Positions 44,536-53,172 of a stretch of 64,000 nt of DNA are shown here, piece after piece. Position numbers and translations under genes: made by a program. The stretch lies in NCBI GenBank assembly GCA_044224215.1, contig JBGAKX010000001.1:62001-126000 (forward strand), given 5' to 3'. Source of the DNA: DAOMFM01 sp035429825 (GTDB lineage Bacteria > Acidobacteriota > Blastocatellia > UBA7656 > JADIYM01). Position 1 is the first letter of the stretch. Each line of letters starts with the position of its first letter. The notes under the pieces are model-generated. The model was not told where the DNA came from. It made no database searches and worked only from the letters and a program-made list of their open reading frames with translations.

Positions 44536-46088
44536 ACGAGCGCGTCAAAGGGTCCTATCGGAGGCGTCGGCGCCGTGTCCTGAAGCGCGGCACGCCAGGA
44601 CTGATTGTCAAGCGGCTGAATGGCAATGTCGGGTCCGAACGGGTTCGTGTCCTGAACCGTTTCGCCGCGCAGCTCGATATCGGCTCCCGAAATCACAATC
44701 GGGCCGAGGATGACGATGTGCGTAACCAGTGACGCGGCAGAGTACCCACCGTCATAGGACTGGACATTCGGCGTCAGCGCGTTAAACACGATGACCGCCG
44801 ATCCACTCCCGTTCGCCGTGTTGACGACGTCGCGCAGACTCCCTGGCGGCACACCGGTCAACGTCGCATTCCCACTCCCATCAAGCGGGCAGGTCCACCG
44901 AACATCACCCGGATCCGTGACCTGCAGCTGCACGCGCAGCTTCTGCAGAGGCGCCGCGATCGGCTCGATCGCAAGCCCTGACTTCCGCGACACCACGAGG
45001 TCGTTCTGGCGGCCGTGCGCACCGGGAGCGACGGCAACCGCCGTCACATCCGAAAACCGGACAGCTTCACGCGGCGCACTGAACAGCCCGCCTTCGAGTC
45101 CCTGGTACACGATGGCGACACCGGCGCCGGAACCGATGATGTCCGGCCGGCTGTCGTCGTCGGCATACCCAATCGTCATCCGGCCAAGCGCACCCTGTAC
45201 GCCCGAATCGACCGGATCGGCGATCCCCTTGTCGGTCCACAGACACGTCGCGATGTTGCCAAGCGTCGAGCCGGCAACGACGTCCGCGTGTCCATCGGAA
45301 TTCAGGTCGACCGTCGCAAGGTGCGCCGGCTCGAACCCGACCGACTTGCTCGCCGCACGCTGGAACGAACCCGCGACGTTCATCATCGTGACGAGCGTCT
45401 TGTCCCTGGTGCCAACCACGAGGTCCGTGTAGCCGCCGCGATCGAGCGCGACGCTCGCGACGCTGACGGGCGCGAAGTCGACCGCCGTCGTGACGACGTC
45501 AAATCCAGACCTGTTGTCACGGGTCATGAGGAAGACGAGCGCATTGGCCCGGGCAGCGGCAACCACGAGGTCCACACCGCCATTGCGGTCAAAGTCGCCG
45601 GTCGCGACCGACAGGACGCCCTGGTCCACCGTCGTCGTGCGCGTAGCCAAAAATCCGTGTTCGCCGCCGGCAGGGACGACCCAGACGGTCTTCCCGCCCG
45701 GAGACCAGGCAACGACGTCGGCGATGCCATCGGCCGTAACGTCCACACCAAGCACGCGGGTTCCCTTGACCGTCGGAGCATCGATCGCGACAGGATCCGA
45801 ATAGACGCCCTTCGAGACGCCCCATCGAACCGTCAGCCCGCCGCCCGATATTGCCTGGACAATGTCGAGGTGTCTGTCGCCGTTGAAGTCGGCAACCGCG
45901 GCATCAGCCGGCTCGCCGGAGACCGTGGCCTGGCTGACGTCCGTCCGGGTTTTCACACCCGAGACAGCCATCGATGCACTGACCGGACTGACAACGGCAA
46001 CAACCAGCAGCGCGATGCCGATCAGGCTCGTAATGCCACGCCGCGTAGCCCGTGCGCCCTTTTTCATCCCAAACCCATTTGCGAACAT
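44454..46088 (-). CDS. 5' part of the secreted FG-GAP/beta-helix protein
   Basis: A 544-residue product. It has a signal peptide (GITSLIGIALLVVAVVSPVSAS), then FG-GAP/VCBS propeller repeats (about 45-400, AAVADFNGDRHLDIVQ, VATGDFDRNGGVDLVVAAA, TVDLNSDGHADVVAG). A CSLREA-like strand follows (GSLRDVVNTANGSGSAVIVF), then the start of a beta-helix. It terminates at 44454 inside the duplicated tract, immediately after GNFGGFGFGVP. Joined with the downstream frame it would be roughly 1350 residues. The start may be ATG 46088 (GGAGG 12 nt upstream) or the internal ATG at 46067. Confidence 0.82.
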   Translation of the reverse strand: MFANGFGMKKGARATRRGITSLIGIALLVVAVVSPVSASMAVSGVKTRTDVSQATVSGEPADAAVADFNGDRHLDIVQAISGGGLTVRWGVSKGVYSDPVAIDAPTVKGTRVLGVDVTADGIADVVAWSPGGKTVWVVPAGGEHGFLATRTTTVDQGVLSVATGDFDRNGGVDLVVAAARANALVFLMTRDNRSGFDVVTTAVDFAPVSVASVALDRGGYTDLVVGTRDKTLVTMMNVAGSFQRAASKSVGFEPAHLATVDLNSDGHADVVAGSTLGNIATCLWTDKGIADPVDSGVQGALGRMTIGYADDDSRPDIIGSGAGVAIVYQGLEGGLFSAPREAVRFSDVTAVAVAPGAHGRQNDLVVSRKSGLAIEPIAAPLQKLRVQLQVTDPGDVRWTCPLDGSGNATLTGVPPGSLRDVVNTANGSGSAVIVFNALTPNVQSYDGGYSAASLVTHIVILGPIVISGADIELRGETVQDTNPFGPDIAIQPLDNQSWRAALQDTAPTPPIGPFDALVVSGSGCVISSFIIAGGNFGGFGFGVP

Positions 46089-46659
46089 ATCGAAACTATC
46101 CTCCCGTCACTGTCGCAGTCAGTCCAGCCGTCTCAACGCATCCTGCAAGACCGCCGGCCAGGCACTGACGCCCGAGCGACGATTCGCTTGCTCCCAATGG
46201 ACTTTCCAAGATCGTTGTACCGTGAAGCGAAAGACGTGACGGAGAGGGGACTGAACTCCGGAAGTCTCCCGCAGATGGGGCAAAAGCCCGACCAGACAGA
46301 TCATCAACAGCAGTGATCAAATTCTCAGAAACTGCTCGCTGCAAGGCCGGGAGTGCCAAACACGATACACCCCCATCATCCGGCCTCTCCTGTGGCTCGC
46401 GGGCAACCATGCAACCACCCTTCAGGTGGCTGATCGGACCGGTATCTCTCAAATACGCTTCCAGTTCGAGGGAACCGGAACCGAGCGGGGACTTCGATCG
46501 GGTGACAGGACGCTGTATTAGGGCAATGCCTATGACGAATTGATTATGGGACACCACGTATGTAGCACGATCAAACCGGCCAAGTCAACTATTCAGAACA
46601 AGTAAATGACGAACGAAGTACTGCAGCGACTTGGAGTAACGGCGACCGCGACCCGCAGG
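46089..46659. other. 571-bp region without a convincing gene; long 5' leader on the minus strand
   Basis: A minus-strand promoter candidate (46559-46588) would start RNA near 46552, which gives a leader of about 460 nt before the ATG at 46088. The leader contains short stems such as CCACC/GGTGG around 46420-46435 and a GGGCTTTTGCCC hairpin near 46285. A 153-codon minus-strand open frame (46096-46557) fills it but shows low-complexity Ser/Gly/Leu-rich content and no ribosome site. No known riboswitch consensus was recognised. Confidence 0.5.
46559..46588 (-). promoter_or_regulatory. promoter candidate for the FG-GAP/beta-helix gene
   Basis: TTGACT (46588-46583) and TACATA (46564-46559) with an 18-bp spacer on the minus strand, in an A+T-rich tract. 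Confidence 0.5.
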
Positions 46660-46758
46660 TCAGCCCCGCTTGCGGCGGCGCAATCCGCGCCGGATCTGCC
46701 AGTAGCAGAACGCAGCCAGCGCCACGCCGAGCGCGGCCGCCAGCAACAGGTCACTCAT
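46660..46758 (-). CDS. tiny single-pass membrane protein, 32 residues (tentative)
   Basis: ATG 46758 overlaps the stop of the upstream ORF as ATGAGTGA. The product is one hydrophobic helix (LLLAAALGVALAAFCYW) ending in an Arg/Lys-rich tail (RRGLRRRKRG), a classic inside-positive small membrane peptide. The short length gives no family call, and it rests on the coupling to the neighbour. Confidence 0.45.
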   Translation of the reverse strand: MSDLLLAAALGVALAAFCYWQIRRGLRRRKRG

Positions 46759-46984
46759 CGGAGGGCGCTGCGGCCGCAGCAGGTTCGGCCGTGGGCGGCT
46801 CGGCATCATCGGTCGCCCGAAGCTCAGCGTGATCAGCAACATACCCAGTATCGAGCTGGTATCGGTACGTCGTCGGGTAGCGCCACACCTTTACAATCTC
46901 GAGGCGCTTGGTCGTTACCTGGCCCGAATTCATCAACAGGAAGACCTTCTGCCCGACGTTGAATGCTGTTGCTTGCGTGCTCAT
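46751..46984 (-). CDS. small protein with SH3-like beta fold, 77 residues
   Basis: Not recognised by name. The sequence shows strand-like segments FNVGQKVFLLMNSGQVTTKR and YRYQLDTGYVADHAELRA, the pattern of small KOW/SH3-type domains, followed by a Pro/Ala/Glu-rich tail. It overlaps the start of the 32-residue membrane peptide. The ORF is the only one with good codon character in 46.6-47.0 kb. Confidence 0.6.
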   Translation of the reverse strand: MSTQATAFNVGQKVFLLMNSGQVTTKRLEIVKVWRYPTTYRYQLDTGYVADHAELRATDDAEPPTAEPAAAAAPSDE

Positions 46985-47054
46985 GCGCGGACGCTACCAA
47001 ATTCCGTCCGGGCCCGTAAAGGCAGGAGCGTCGCGCCGCCCGCGGGCATTCGCG

Positions 47055-49010
47055 TCAGGACGAACTGCTTGTTCCCGCATACGGCCGCGCCTGAACGACA
47101 TAGATCCGGTCGCCGATCGTCAACCATTCGATGTCGAGCGTCCCGACGCCAAAGTGCCTCTCGAGCTGCGCCGCAACCCTCGACAGCCGTCGGATCAGAT
47201 CGTCGGTCAGCACCGCCCGCCCAGTCTCCACCCGGACCTCGCGAATACCTCCCGTAGGCGAGAACGTCAGGGCCGTGTCGTCCGCCGACCGTGTCAGGAT
47301 TCGCAACGAGGCGTTCGCAGGATTGAACAGGATCTGCTCGGCGACCTTGTACCCGTCGACAACACGTATGCCGAGGCCGCGCTTTGCGTTGATGTAGACC
47401 GCGTTAGGATCATCGGGGTTGAACGGGTTCGACGTGATCAACACGCCCGACGATTCGGAGTTCATCCCCTGCTGTATCAGCACGGCCGGATACACGATCT
47501 GGCTGATCCCGGCAGCCGCCCGCGCCTCGTAAGCCCTGTCGTTCCATATGGATGCCCATACGGTCCGCACGGCGACCAGCAGCTCATCGTCGCCCTGGAC
47601 GTTCGGCACCGTCGTGTACAAGCCAGCGCCGCTGAAGCCCCGCAAGTCCTCGGAATTCGTCGAGCTCCGCACGAACACACCCGCCGCCCCAAGCTCGCGA
47701 TGCTTGCGCGAGATCAGTTCGGCGGACATGGCCGCGGGAATCGGCGTCTTCACGATGCGGTCCCTGAGCGCGGCCAGCCTGGCACGACGGTATATCACGT
47801 CGTGGTTGAAGCGCTGGTCGTCGAGCATGTCGTAGATATCATTCTCGATTCCGCGCTCCCGAATGAACTTGTCGTACCACGAGAACGGGATCGTGAACCC
47901 AGCCGGGACCGACATTCCAGGGATGCGGGCGGCGATCACTTCGCCGAGGTTTGCCGACTTTGCACCAAACCGGACGGAATCGGCGGCCCGTTGCGCAGAC
48001 AAGCTCGTCAGCCGCTCGTACGTGAGGTCGGCGGTGGGCGTAACCTGTTGCGAGCGCTGAATCTCCCGACGCTGAACCTCGACGAGCTCGGCCGAATCCG
48101 CGAGCCGGATTTCGTACCCATCCGGCCGCGCCGTCAAACGCACGTACTTTCCAAGAAGCCCTCGGTACGTGTCGGCCGCCGCCTTTGCGTAGATATTCGG
48201 GACCCCCCACGATCGCGCAAGGACGTTCAGGTGCGCAAGCGGCGACGGAGGCTGCGTGTAAATAATTCCTGAAACAGGGGTTATCGTGACCGGAGGATCG
48301 GTCAGGATGACGATCTCGTTGCGGTCGATCACCGTGTCGGGTGTGATCTGGTCGAGCAGTCTCAGCACGCCAAAGCTCGTTCCCGTGTTCAACGCCAGGT
48401 AGGACGAGCTCTTGAAGACCTCGTCGGCGCGGATCGTTTCGAGCCCGGCGATCTGCTTTGCGACGTCGGCCTGCTGTGCCGTGTTGGCCTTGTAGAGCAG
48501 CGGCGCAAAGAACGTCTCCCGGAGCCGCGTGGCCGCGAGCTGCAGGATCTCGGGCGAGACCTTGTCGCTCTCGTTGAGCTCGAACGAGTACCGGCCGAGC
48601 GGTTGCTGGTACACCACGATGCCGAGGATGAACCGGCGGTCCGGGTTGGAGTAGTTCTTTTCGTAGAAGGCGTCACCCTTCTCGAGCGACTGGTACGTGG
48701 CATTCAGGTAGTCGCGATGGAATCGGAACCGCTTTGAATCCACGTACGACATTGCGTTCTCGCTCGCCCGATCGACCACGAACAGAACGAGTGGCATCTG
48801 AATGCCCGAACCCGCGGGTTGCACCCGGGCGAGCCGGTCAAAGTCGGCGCGATTCGCGATCGTCGTAACAGCTGGACTCGCTTGCGGCTCGGTGGCGTGC
48901 TGGTCCGACCGGGCCGGGCACGCCACAGCTGCAACGAGCGCGGCCAGGAGTGCGCACACTACCCGCTCACCCCCGAACCGTCGTCGTCCGATCGTGCTAC
49001 GGCGTCGCAT
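47055..49010 (-). CDS. exported lipoprotein with phosphohistidine-swivel and PPDK N-terminal (ATP-grasp-like) domains
   Basis: A 651-residue protein. A basic N-terminus and hydrophobic stretch end in a lipobox-like ALVAAVAC, which points to an exported lipoprotein. After a domain of unknown type comes a PEP-utiliser-type swivel (ITPVSGIIYTQPP, SPLAHLNVLARSWGVPNIY; the His is the likely phospho-acceptor). A pyruvate-phosphate-dikinase N-terminal domain follows (RFGAKSANLGEV, VFVRSSTNSEDLRGFSGAGL, ISQIVYPAVLIQQGMN, GTLDIEWLTIGDRIYVVQARP). The order swivel-then-ATP-binding matches glucan-water-dikinase layout and not PEP synthase. ATG 49010 is preferred over 49067. Confidence 0.8.
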   Translation of the reverse strand: MRRRSTIGRRRFGGERVVCALLAALVAAVACPARSDQHATEPQASPAVTTIANRADFDRLARVQPAGSGIQMPLVLFVVDRASENAMSYVDSKRFRFHRDYLNATYQSLEKGDAFYEKNYSNPDRRFILGIVVYQQPLGRYSFELNESDKVSPEILQLAATRLRETFFAPLLYKANTAQQADVAKQIAGLETIRADEVFKSSSYLALNTGTSFGVLRLLDQITPDTVIDRNEIVILTDPPVTITPVSGIIYTQPPSPLAHLNVLARSWGVPNIYAKAAADTYRGLLGKYVRLTARPDGYEIRLADSAELVEVQRREIQRSQQVTPTADLTYERLTSLSAQRAADSVRFGAKSANLGEVIAARIPGMSVPAGFTIPFSWYDKFIRERGIENDIYDMLDDQRFNHDVIYRRARLAALRDRIVKTPIPAAMSAELISRKHRELGAAGVFVRSSTNSEDLRGFSGAGLYTTVPNVQGDDELLVAVRTVWASIWNDRAYEARAAAGISQIVYPAVLIQQGMNSESSGVLITSNPFNPDDPNAVYINAKRGLGIRVVDGYKVAEQILFNPANASLRILTRSADDTALTFSPTGGIREVRVETGRAVLTDDLIRRLSRVAAQLERHFGVGTLDIEWLTIGDRIYVVQARPYAGTSSSS

Positions 49011-49146
49011 CACCCCGTGAACCGTGATCCCCCATACGAACTCGCGTGCGTTTGTGCGTACACGCACCGCATTTTTACCTGAAATTCACATCGCGCGCAC
49101 GCTCGCGGCAGCCTTACAACGCTGCGGCGCGTCAAAGTCGCCGATG

Positions 49147-49176
49147 TTGTGGATTCCCGAACTATTCGGTTATTAT
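49147..49176 (+). promoter_or_regulatory. promoter candidate for the FHA/GspE-N composite gene
   Basis: TTGTGG at 49147-49152 and TATTAT at 49171-49176 with an 18-bp spacer lie about 40 nt before the start codon at 49217. Confidence 0.45.
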
Positions 49177-49216
49177 CTGCCGCGATCTTCTGGACCCTCA
49201 AGGCGATACATCAACT

Positions 49217-51442
49217 ATGTCCAATGAAAAGCATTGCCCTGGATGCGGCACCGCAGTCGTATCCGGCCAGCCGCATTGTCCGGCATGTGGGAAGGATCTC
49301 GCGGGGCTTTGGACGCCCTCGATTGACGTGCCAGTCGGCACCGGTCAGACGCCGATCGTCGGCGCCACGGGACAGACGCCGCAGGTTCAACCCGGCGCGG
49401 CGCCGCGCCCCTGGCCGTTCTCGTCGGAAATCCTTGCAGAAAGGCTGGTTGTCAGCGGCTACCTCCAGAAGCCCGCGGTCGACGAAGTCACGGCCGCTGC
49501 CTCCGCGTCGGGCGCGTCGCTCGTCTCGTTGATTCTCGAACGGAAGCTGCTCGCCCCCGGGTCGCTCCGCGATGCGATGTGCCGAATCTTCGGTCTGCAG
49601 CCTGTCGACATAAAGGCCCTTGCCATCGACCCCACGCTCGTCGCGACGTTTCCGTCGGAGCTTGCGCGCCGGCACATGTTCCTGCCCATCGTCCGGCATC
49701 CTGACAGGCTCGTCATGGGCGTGGTGGATCCGACCCAGGCCGAGGCGATTCGTTCGGTCCGCAAGCTCATCGGACTCACGATCGACCTTCGGCTGGCCGA
49801 CGAGGGAGACCTCGCGCCGCTCGTCCACCAGTATTTTTCGCCAAGGCTCGTCGCTGTCATGCCGAGCGGCGAAACGCTCGACATCGTCGTTCCCGACGGC
49901 GAGATCAAGATCGGCCGGGCCGACCACAACGATGTCGTTCTGCCCGATCCGACGGTCGGAACGACGCACGCCGTCCTGATCTCGAAGGGCAACGAGTTCC
50001 AGATCGTTGACTTCGGCAGCCGGAACGGCGTGTTTGTCGACGGCAACAAGATCGCGAACGCCCACACGCTCAAGAACGGCGATGTCATTCAGCTGGGTCA
50101 GACATTGCTGACGTTCAAGCTGCCCCTGCCGGAAGCGTCGCATGACATGGGCGGGACGCAGATTCTGACGCCCGATCAGATCAAGCGGGGCCCGGGGCCT
50201 GTCATCAAGCAGGTTGCCGCCGCCGCGCCCGCCGCGTTCGTCGTGCCGACAGCCAAGGCGCCCGAGGTCGTCGAGGAAGACGACGGCAAGAAGAAGAAGG
50301 GGAAGAAGGGCGGCAAGAAGGGCGACAACGAAAAGATCACGTCCGCGTGGATCGGCTTTACGAGTCGAATCCTTGCCCAGATCGTCGGCGCCGCCGCGAC
50401 CATCATTCTCGGTCTGGCGGTCGCCGGAAAACTCCCGATGAGCTGCCACACCGTCGGAAGCGAGTCTTCGGCAAACCAGGACAAGACGGAGCACGCGCTC
50501 AACGGCGGGAGCTCGGCGCCTGCCGTTCCCACCATGCTGTTCCCCGAAATGCCCGGCGAGCAGCCGCACAACGCGTCGGGCATCGTTCCGGCGGCCGACG
50601 CCAAGTTCATGTTCGTCGACAACAACGTCAACGAGTCGATGTTCGAATTGAACATGATGGGCGACGGCCAGAAGAACGGTCCGATCGTTCCGCATCCGAT
50701 GACCGGCGTCACCAAGGGCCAGTTCGACGATCTCGAGGGGTTCACGCTCGCGGAGCAGAACGGAAAGCGGTATCTCATCGCGACGACGTCGCTCTTCAGC
50801 AAGTCGAGCAAAAAGAACGGGGAATTCGGAAACCAGCCAAGCGCGCTCGTCCGCGTTCAGGAGTCGCCGGACGGAACGATGACGACCGACGTCATCTCCG
50901 ATTTTCGCGACTGGTTTCTGAAAAACGTTCCCGACCTCGGCACCGCGGCGATCCTCGAACCGGACGAAGGCGGCCTGAACGTCGAGGGTCTCGCGTGGGA
51001 TCCGAAGAACAGCTCGCTGCTCTTCGGAATTCGAACGCCGACAAAGGCCAGCCAACCGCTCGTGGTGCCCGTGAAGGTCAACGACCTCGCCGGCGCGTGG
51101 ACAACGACCAATCTCGTCGCACAACCCGCCGTGCACCTGGCCGTGGAGACCGAGACGGGTGATGCCGGAATCCGGGACATCACCTATGACTCGACGCGCA
51201 ACGGGTTCCTCGTGCTCGTCGGGAATGCGACCAGCCAGTCACGGCATCCGTTTCAGCTCTACTTCTGGGACGGGAACGCGGCGGGCGAGACAAAGCGGTT
51301 CAAGGATGTCTGGTTCGACAAGGGCGCCAAGCCTGAGGGCATCGCCCACGGCACGATCGGCGGCAAAGGCGCGGTGGTGATGACCGACGATGCCGGCGGC
51401 TACATGGTCCTTTTTGATTCGGATCCCCGTCTCGTGATGTAG
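49217..51442 (+). CDS. composite protein: zinc ribbons, GspE-N-like domain, FHA, transmembrane helix and propeller-like domain
   Basis: A 741-residue protein. It opens with two CxxC pairs (HCPGCGTAVVSGQPHCPACG). A GspE/MshE N-terminal-like region follows (about 75-205, ILAERLVVSGYLQKPAVDEV, FPSELARRHMFLPI), then an FHA domain (about 220-305, IKIGRADHNDVVLPDPTVG, IVDFGSRNGVFVDG). A Lys-rich linker precedes a transmembrane helix (ILAQIVGAAATIILGLAVAG). The C-terminus is an extracytoplasmic DUF3616-like domain from about 440 with LEGFTLAEQNGKRYLI and GLAWDPKNSSLLFGIR. ATG 49217 is chosen because the longer frame upstream has no ribosome site. Confidence 0.8.
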   Translation: MSNEKHCPGCGTAVVSGQPHCPACGKDLAGLWTPSIDVPVGTGQTPIVGATGQTPQVQPGAAPRPWPFSSEILAERLVVSGYLQKPAVDEVTAAASASGASLVSLILERKLLAPGSLRDAMCRIFGLQPVDIKALAIDPTLVATFPSELARRHMFLPIVRHPDRLVMGVVDPTQAEAIRSVRKLIGLTIDLRLADEGDLAPLVHQYFSPRLVAVMPSGETLDIVVPDGEIKIGRADHNDVVLPDPTVGTTHAVLISKGNEFQIVDFGSRNGVFVDGNKIANAHTLKNGDVIQLGQTLLTFKLPLPEASHDMGGTQILTPDQIKRGPGPVIKQVAAAAPAAFVVPTAKAPEVVEEDDGKKKKGKKGGKKGDNEKITSAWIGFTSRILAQIVGAAATIILGLAVAGKLPMSCHTVGSESSANQDKTEHALNGGSSAPAVPTMLFPEMPGEQPHNASGIVPAADAKFMFVDNNVNESMFELNMMGDGQKNGPIVPHPMTGVTKGQFDDLEGFTLAEQNGKRYLIATTSLFSKSSKKNGEFGNQPSALVRVQESPDGTMTTDVISDFRDWFLKNVPDLGTAAILEPDEGGLNVEGLAWDPKNSSLLFGIRTPTKASQPLVVPVKVNDLAGAWTTTNLVAQPAVHLAVETETGDAGIRDITYDSTRNGFLVLVGNATSQSRHPFQLYFWDGNAAGETKRFKDVWFDKGAKPEGIAHGTIGGKGAVVMTDDAGGYMVLFDSDPRLVM

Positions 51443-51451
51443 CGTCTCGAA

Positions 51452-52576
51452 TCAGTCCTCAACGAACATCGCGGCAACCGCCTCGCCTTCGGCCGGCGGA
51501 ACCGTCAGGAGCTCGAGGTTTTCGCGCACGTGCGCGGTGCGCGCCATACCCGCGAGCGCGCACGTGATCCCGGGCGTCGAGCGCACGAACTCGAGCGCGC
51601 ATTGCGCGTGCGTACGTCGTCCGAATGCCGCGACCACCTCAGGCGGCAAGCCGTCCACGAGACGAGACTGAAGCAGCGACGCGCTCGCGTACACGCTGAC
51701 CCCGAGGCTCGCCGCGACCTCGAGCACCGATTGCGCATGGCCGTCGTGCTCCTGGTGAAAACTCGCGAAAGCCTCGGTCATCCCGATGTTGTACGGAAGC
51801 TGGATGGCTCGGAAATGGTGGTCGGCGCCGCCCACCTCGCGCGCGAGCGCGACGAGACGCGCGAGCGACAGCGCCGAGTCGCCGTCATCCGTGCGATACC
51901 CGTTCCACGTCGCCGTTCCGTACACGCCGATCCGTCCGTCCGCGACGTGCTGCTCGAGTCGTTCGAACGCGGCTCGAATGCGGCGTTCGAATTCATCGCG
52001 CCCGACCTCGGGCAGCTGGCATTCCGGGTTGTGAAGGTAGTAGATGTCGACGGCATCGAGCCCGAGGTTCGCGAGGCTGCGGCGGAGCTGGTCGTCGAGG
52101 TACCCCGGCGCCATGCAATGCTGTCCGCGGCTCGCCATGTCGACGGGACGGCAGATTCCCCGGTCAAAATACTCGGTTGTCAGGAACTCACGGAGCATGC
52201 CGGCCGTCGCAGGCGGCGCTCCTTCGAACGGCACGTACCCGCCCTTCGTCGAGACGACGATCCCGGTGCGGTCCAGACGGCCGCTCGCCACGAGTCGTCC
52301 GAGTGCGACGCCGACCGCGCGTTCGCTCCGCTGCAGGCGGTAGTTGACGGCCGTGTCGACGACGTTGCAGCCGAGTCCGACGGCCTCGATGACGGATTCG
52401 GTGTAGAGCAGGTCGACAGCGTCGTCGGCGTCGCCGAGATACGTACCGAGACCGATGGACGAGACCGTCAGCCCGCACGCAGTCCGGTACGAGCTGGGCG
52501 AGGCGCCTCGAGCGCTGACGCTGCCCTCGGCAAACGCCCGGGTTCCGTCGGCCGTGGCCCGGATACGGTCGGTCAT
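51452..52576 (-). CDS. aldo/keto reductase
   Basis: A 374-residue NAD(P)H-dependent oxidoreductase of the AKR barrel fold. The catalytic tetrad can be read as Asp and Tyr in NVVDTAVNYRLQRSE, Lys in VVSTKGGY and His in DIYYLHNPE. The N-terminal 30 residues are an extra low-complexity stretch. The protein is longer than the usual 320 residues, partly from an insert (ATAGMLREFLTTEYFDRG) before the barrel midpoint. Convergent with the composite gene (9 bp gap) and 6 nt downstream of the TPR lipoprotein gene, so likely cotranscribed with it. Confidence 0.88.
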   Translation of the reverse strand: MTDRIRATADGTRAFAEGSVSARGASPSSYRTACGLTVSSIGLGTYLGDADDAVDLLYTESVIEAVGLGCNVVDTAVNYRLQRSERAVGVALGRLVASGRLDRTGIVVSTKGGYVPFEGAPPATAGMLREFLTTEYFDRGICRPVDMASRGQHCMAPGYLDDQLRRSLANLGLDAVDIYYLHNPECQLPEVGRDEFERRIRAAFERLEQHVADGRIGVYGTATWNGYRTDDGDSALSLARLVALAREVGGADHHFRAIQLPYNIGMTEAFASFHQEHDGHAQSVLEVAASLGVSVYASASLLQSRLVDGLPPEVVAAFGRRTHAQCALEFVRSTPGITCALAGMARTAHVRENLELLTVPPAEGEAVAAMFVED

Positions 52577-52582
52577 TGCCCG

Positions 52583-53029
52583 CTACGACGTGGGGATCGG
52601 CCTGCCCATCTGGCGATAGATGCCCTCTATCATGTCGATCGACTCCTGGGCGTCCGAATTTGCGGGGTCAAGCTTCACCACCTCGCGATAGAGCGCGAGG
52701 GCCTTGGGATACTTCTGATTCGGCTGGAGCGTCGACTTGTACATGTAGTACTGGGCGTTCTCGAACGTCGCATCGGCAAGCGCCTTCTTGGCGGACGCGT
52801 CGGACGGATTCTTGTCGTATGCCGCCTTCAGCTGTTCGACCTTGTCGTCGAGCGGTTGGTCGGGCGCGGACGTCGACGGCTGCCCGGCGCCCGCCGACTC
52901 CGCGTGAGGCGCGGACATGCCGCCGCCACTCGCCGGTTTTGCCGGTGTCTGGTTCACGGGCTGGGGACCGGGCGCAGACTGGCACGCCGTGAACGAGAGA
53001 AGAAGCGCTGCGATGAGTGCGGTTCGCAT
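52583..53029 (-). CDS. small lipoprotein with TPR-like repeat
   Basis: A 148-residue protein with a lipoprotein signal (MRTALIAALLLSFTAC, lipobox SFTAC), a Pro/Ser/Gly-rich spacer and a C-terminal TPR-like region (about 65-140, LKAAYDKNPSDASAKKALAD and YREVVKLDPANSDAQESID). GGAGG 6 nt before ATG 53029 supports the start. Likely an envelope-located adaptor; the following gene is the aldo/keto reductase. Confidence 0.8.
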   Translation of the reverse strand: MRTALIAALLLSFTACQSAPGPQPVNQTPAKPASGGGMSAPHAESAGAGQPSTSAPDQPLDDKVEQLKAAYDKNPSDASAKKALADATFENAQYYMYKSTLQPNQKYPKALALYREVVKLDPANSDAQESIDMIEGIYRQMGRPIPTS

Positions 53030-53071
53030 GTGGACCTCCAGAACGGGATCGATGTCGTCGGGAAAGCCGAA

Positions 53072-53100
53072 CTTTTACCACAGCGGTCCGACCCCGGCAA
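53072..53100 (-). promoter_or_regulatory. promoter candidate for the TPR lipoprotein and reductase genes
   Basis: TTGCCG (53100-53095) and TAAAAG (53077-53072) with a 17-bp spacer on the minus strand, 42 nt upstream of the start. Confidence 0.4.
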
Positions 53101-53116
53101 TGCCGCCATCCCGGCG

Positions 53117-53145
53117 TTGCACGGTATGGAACGGCGTCCTATAGT
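53117..53145 (+). promoter_or_regulatory. promoter candidate for mtgA
   Basis: TTGCAC at 53117-53122 and TATAGT at 53140-53145 with a 17-bp spacer, 28 nt before the ATG at 53173. Confidence 0.6.
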
Positions 53146-53172
53146 TCACGGCTGGCCGGGCGGCCGAGTGCC

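Noticed and set aside
46096..46557. 153-codon minus-strand frame in the long leader
   Set aside because: No ribosome site, start codon lies against the promoter -10, and no recognisable domain. It could be revisited if expression is seen.
53017..53172. N-terminal extension of mtgA upstream of 53173
   Set aside because: It spans the promoter and encodes an Arg/Pro-rich stretch; the membrane anchor starts at 53173.
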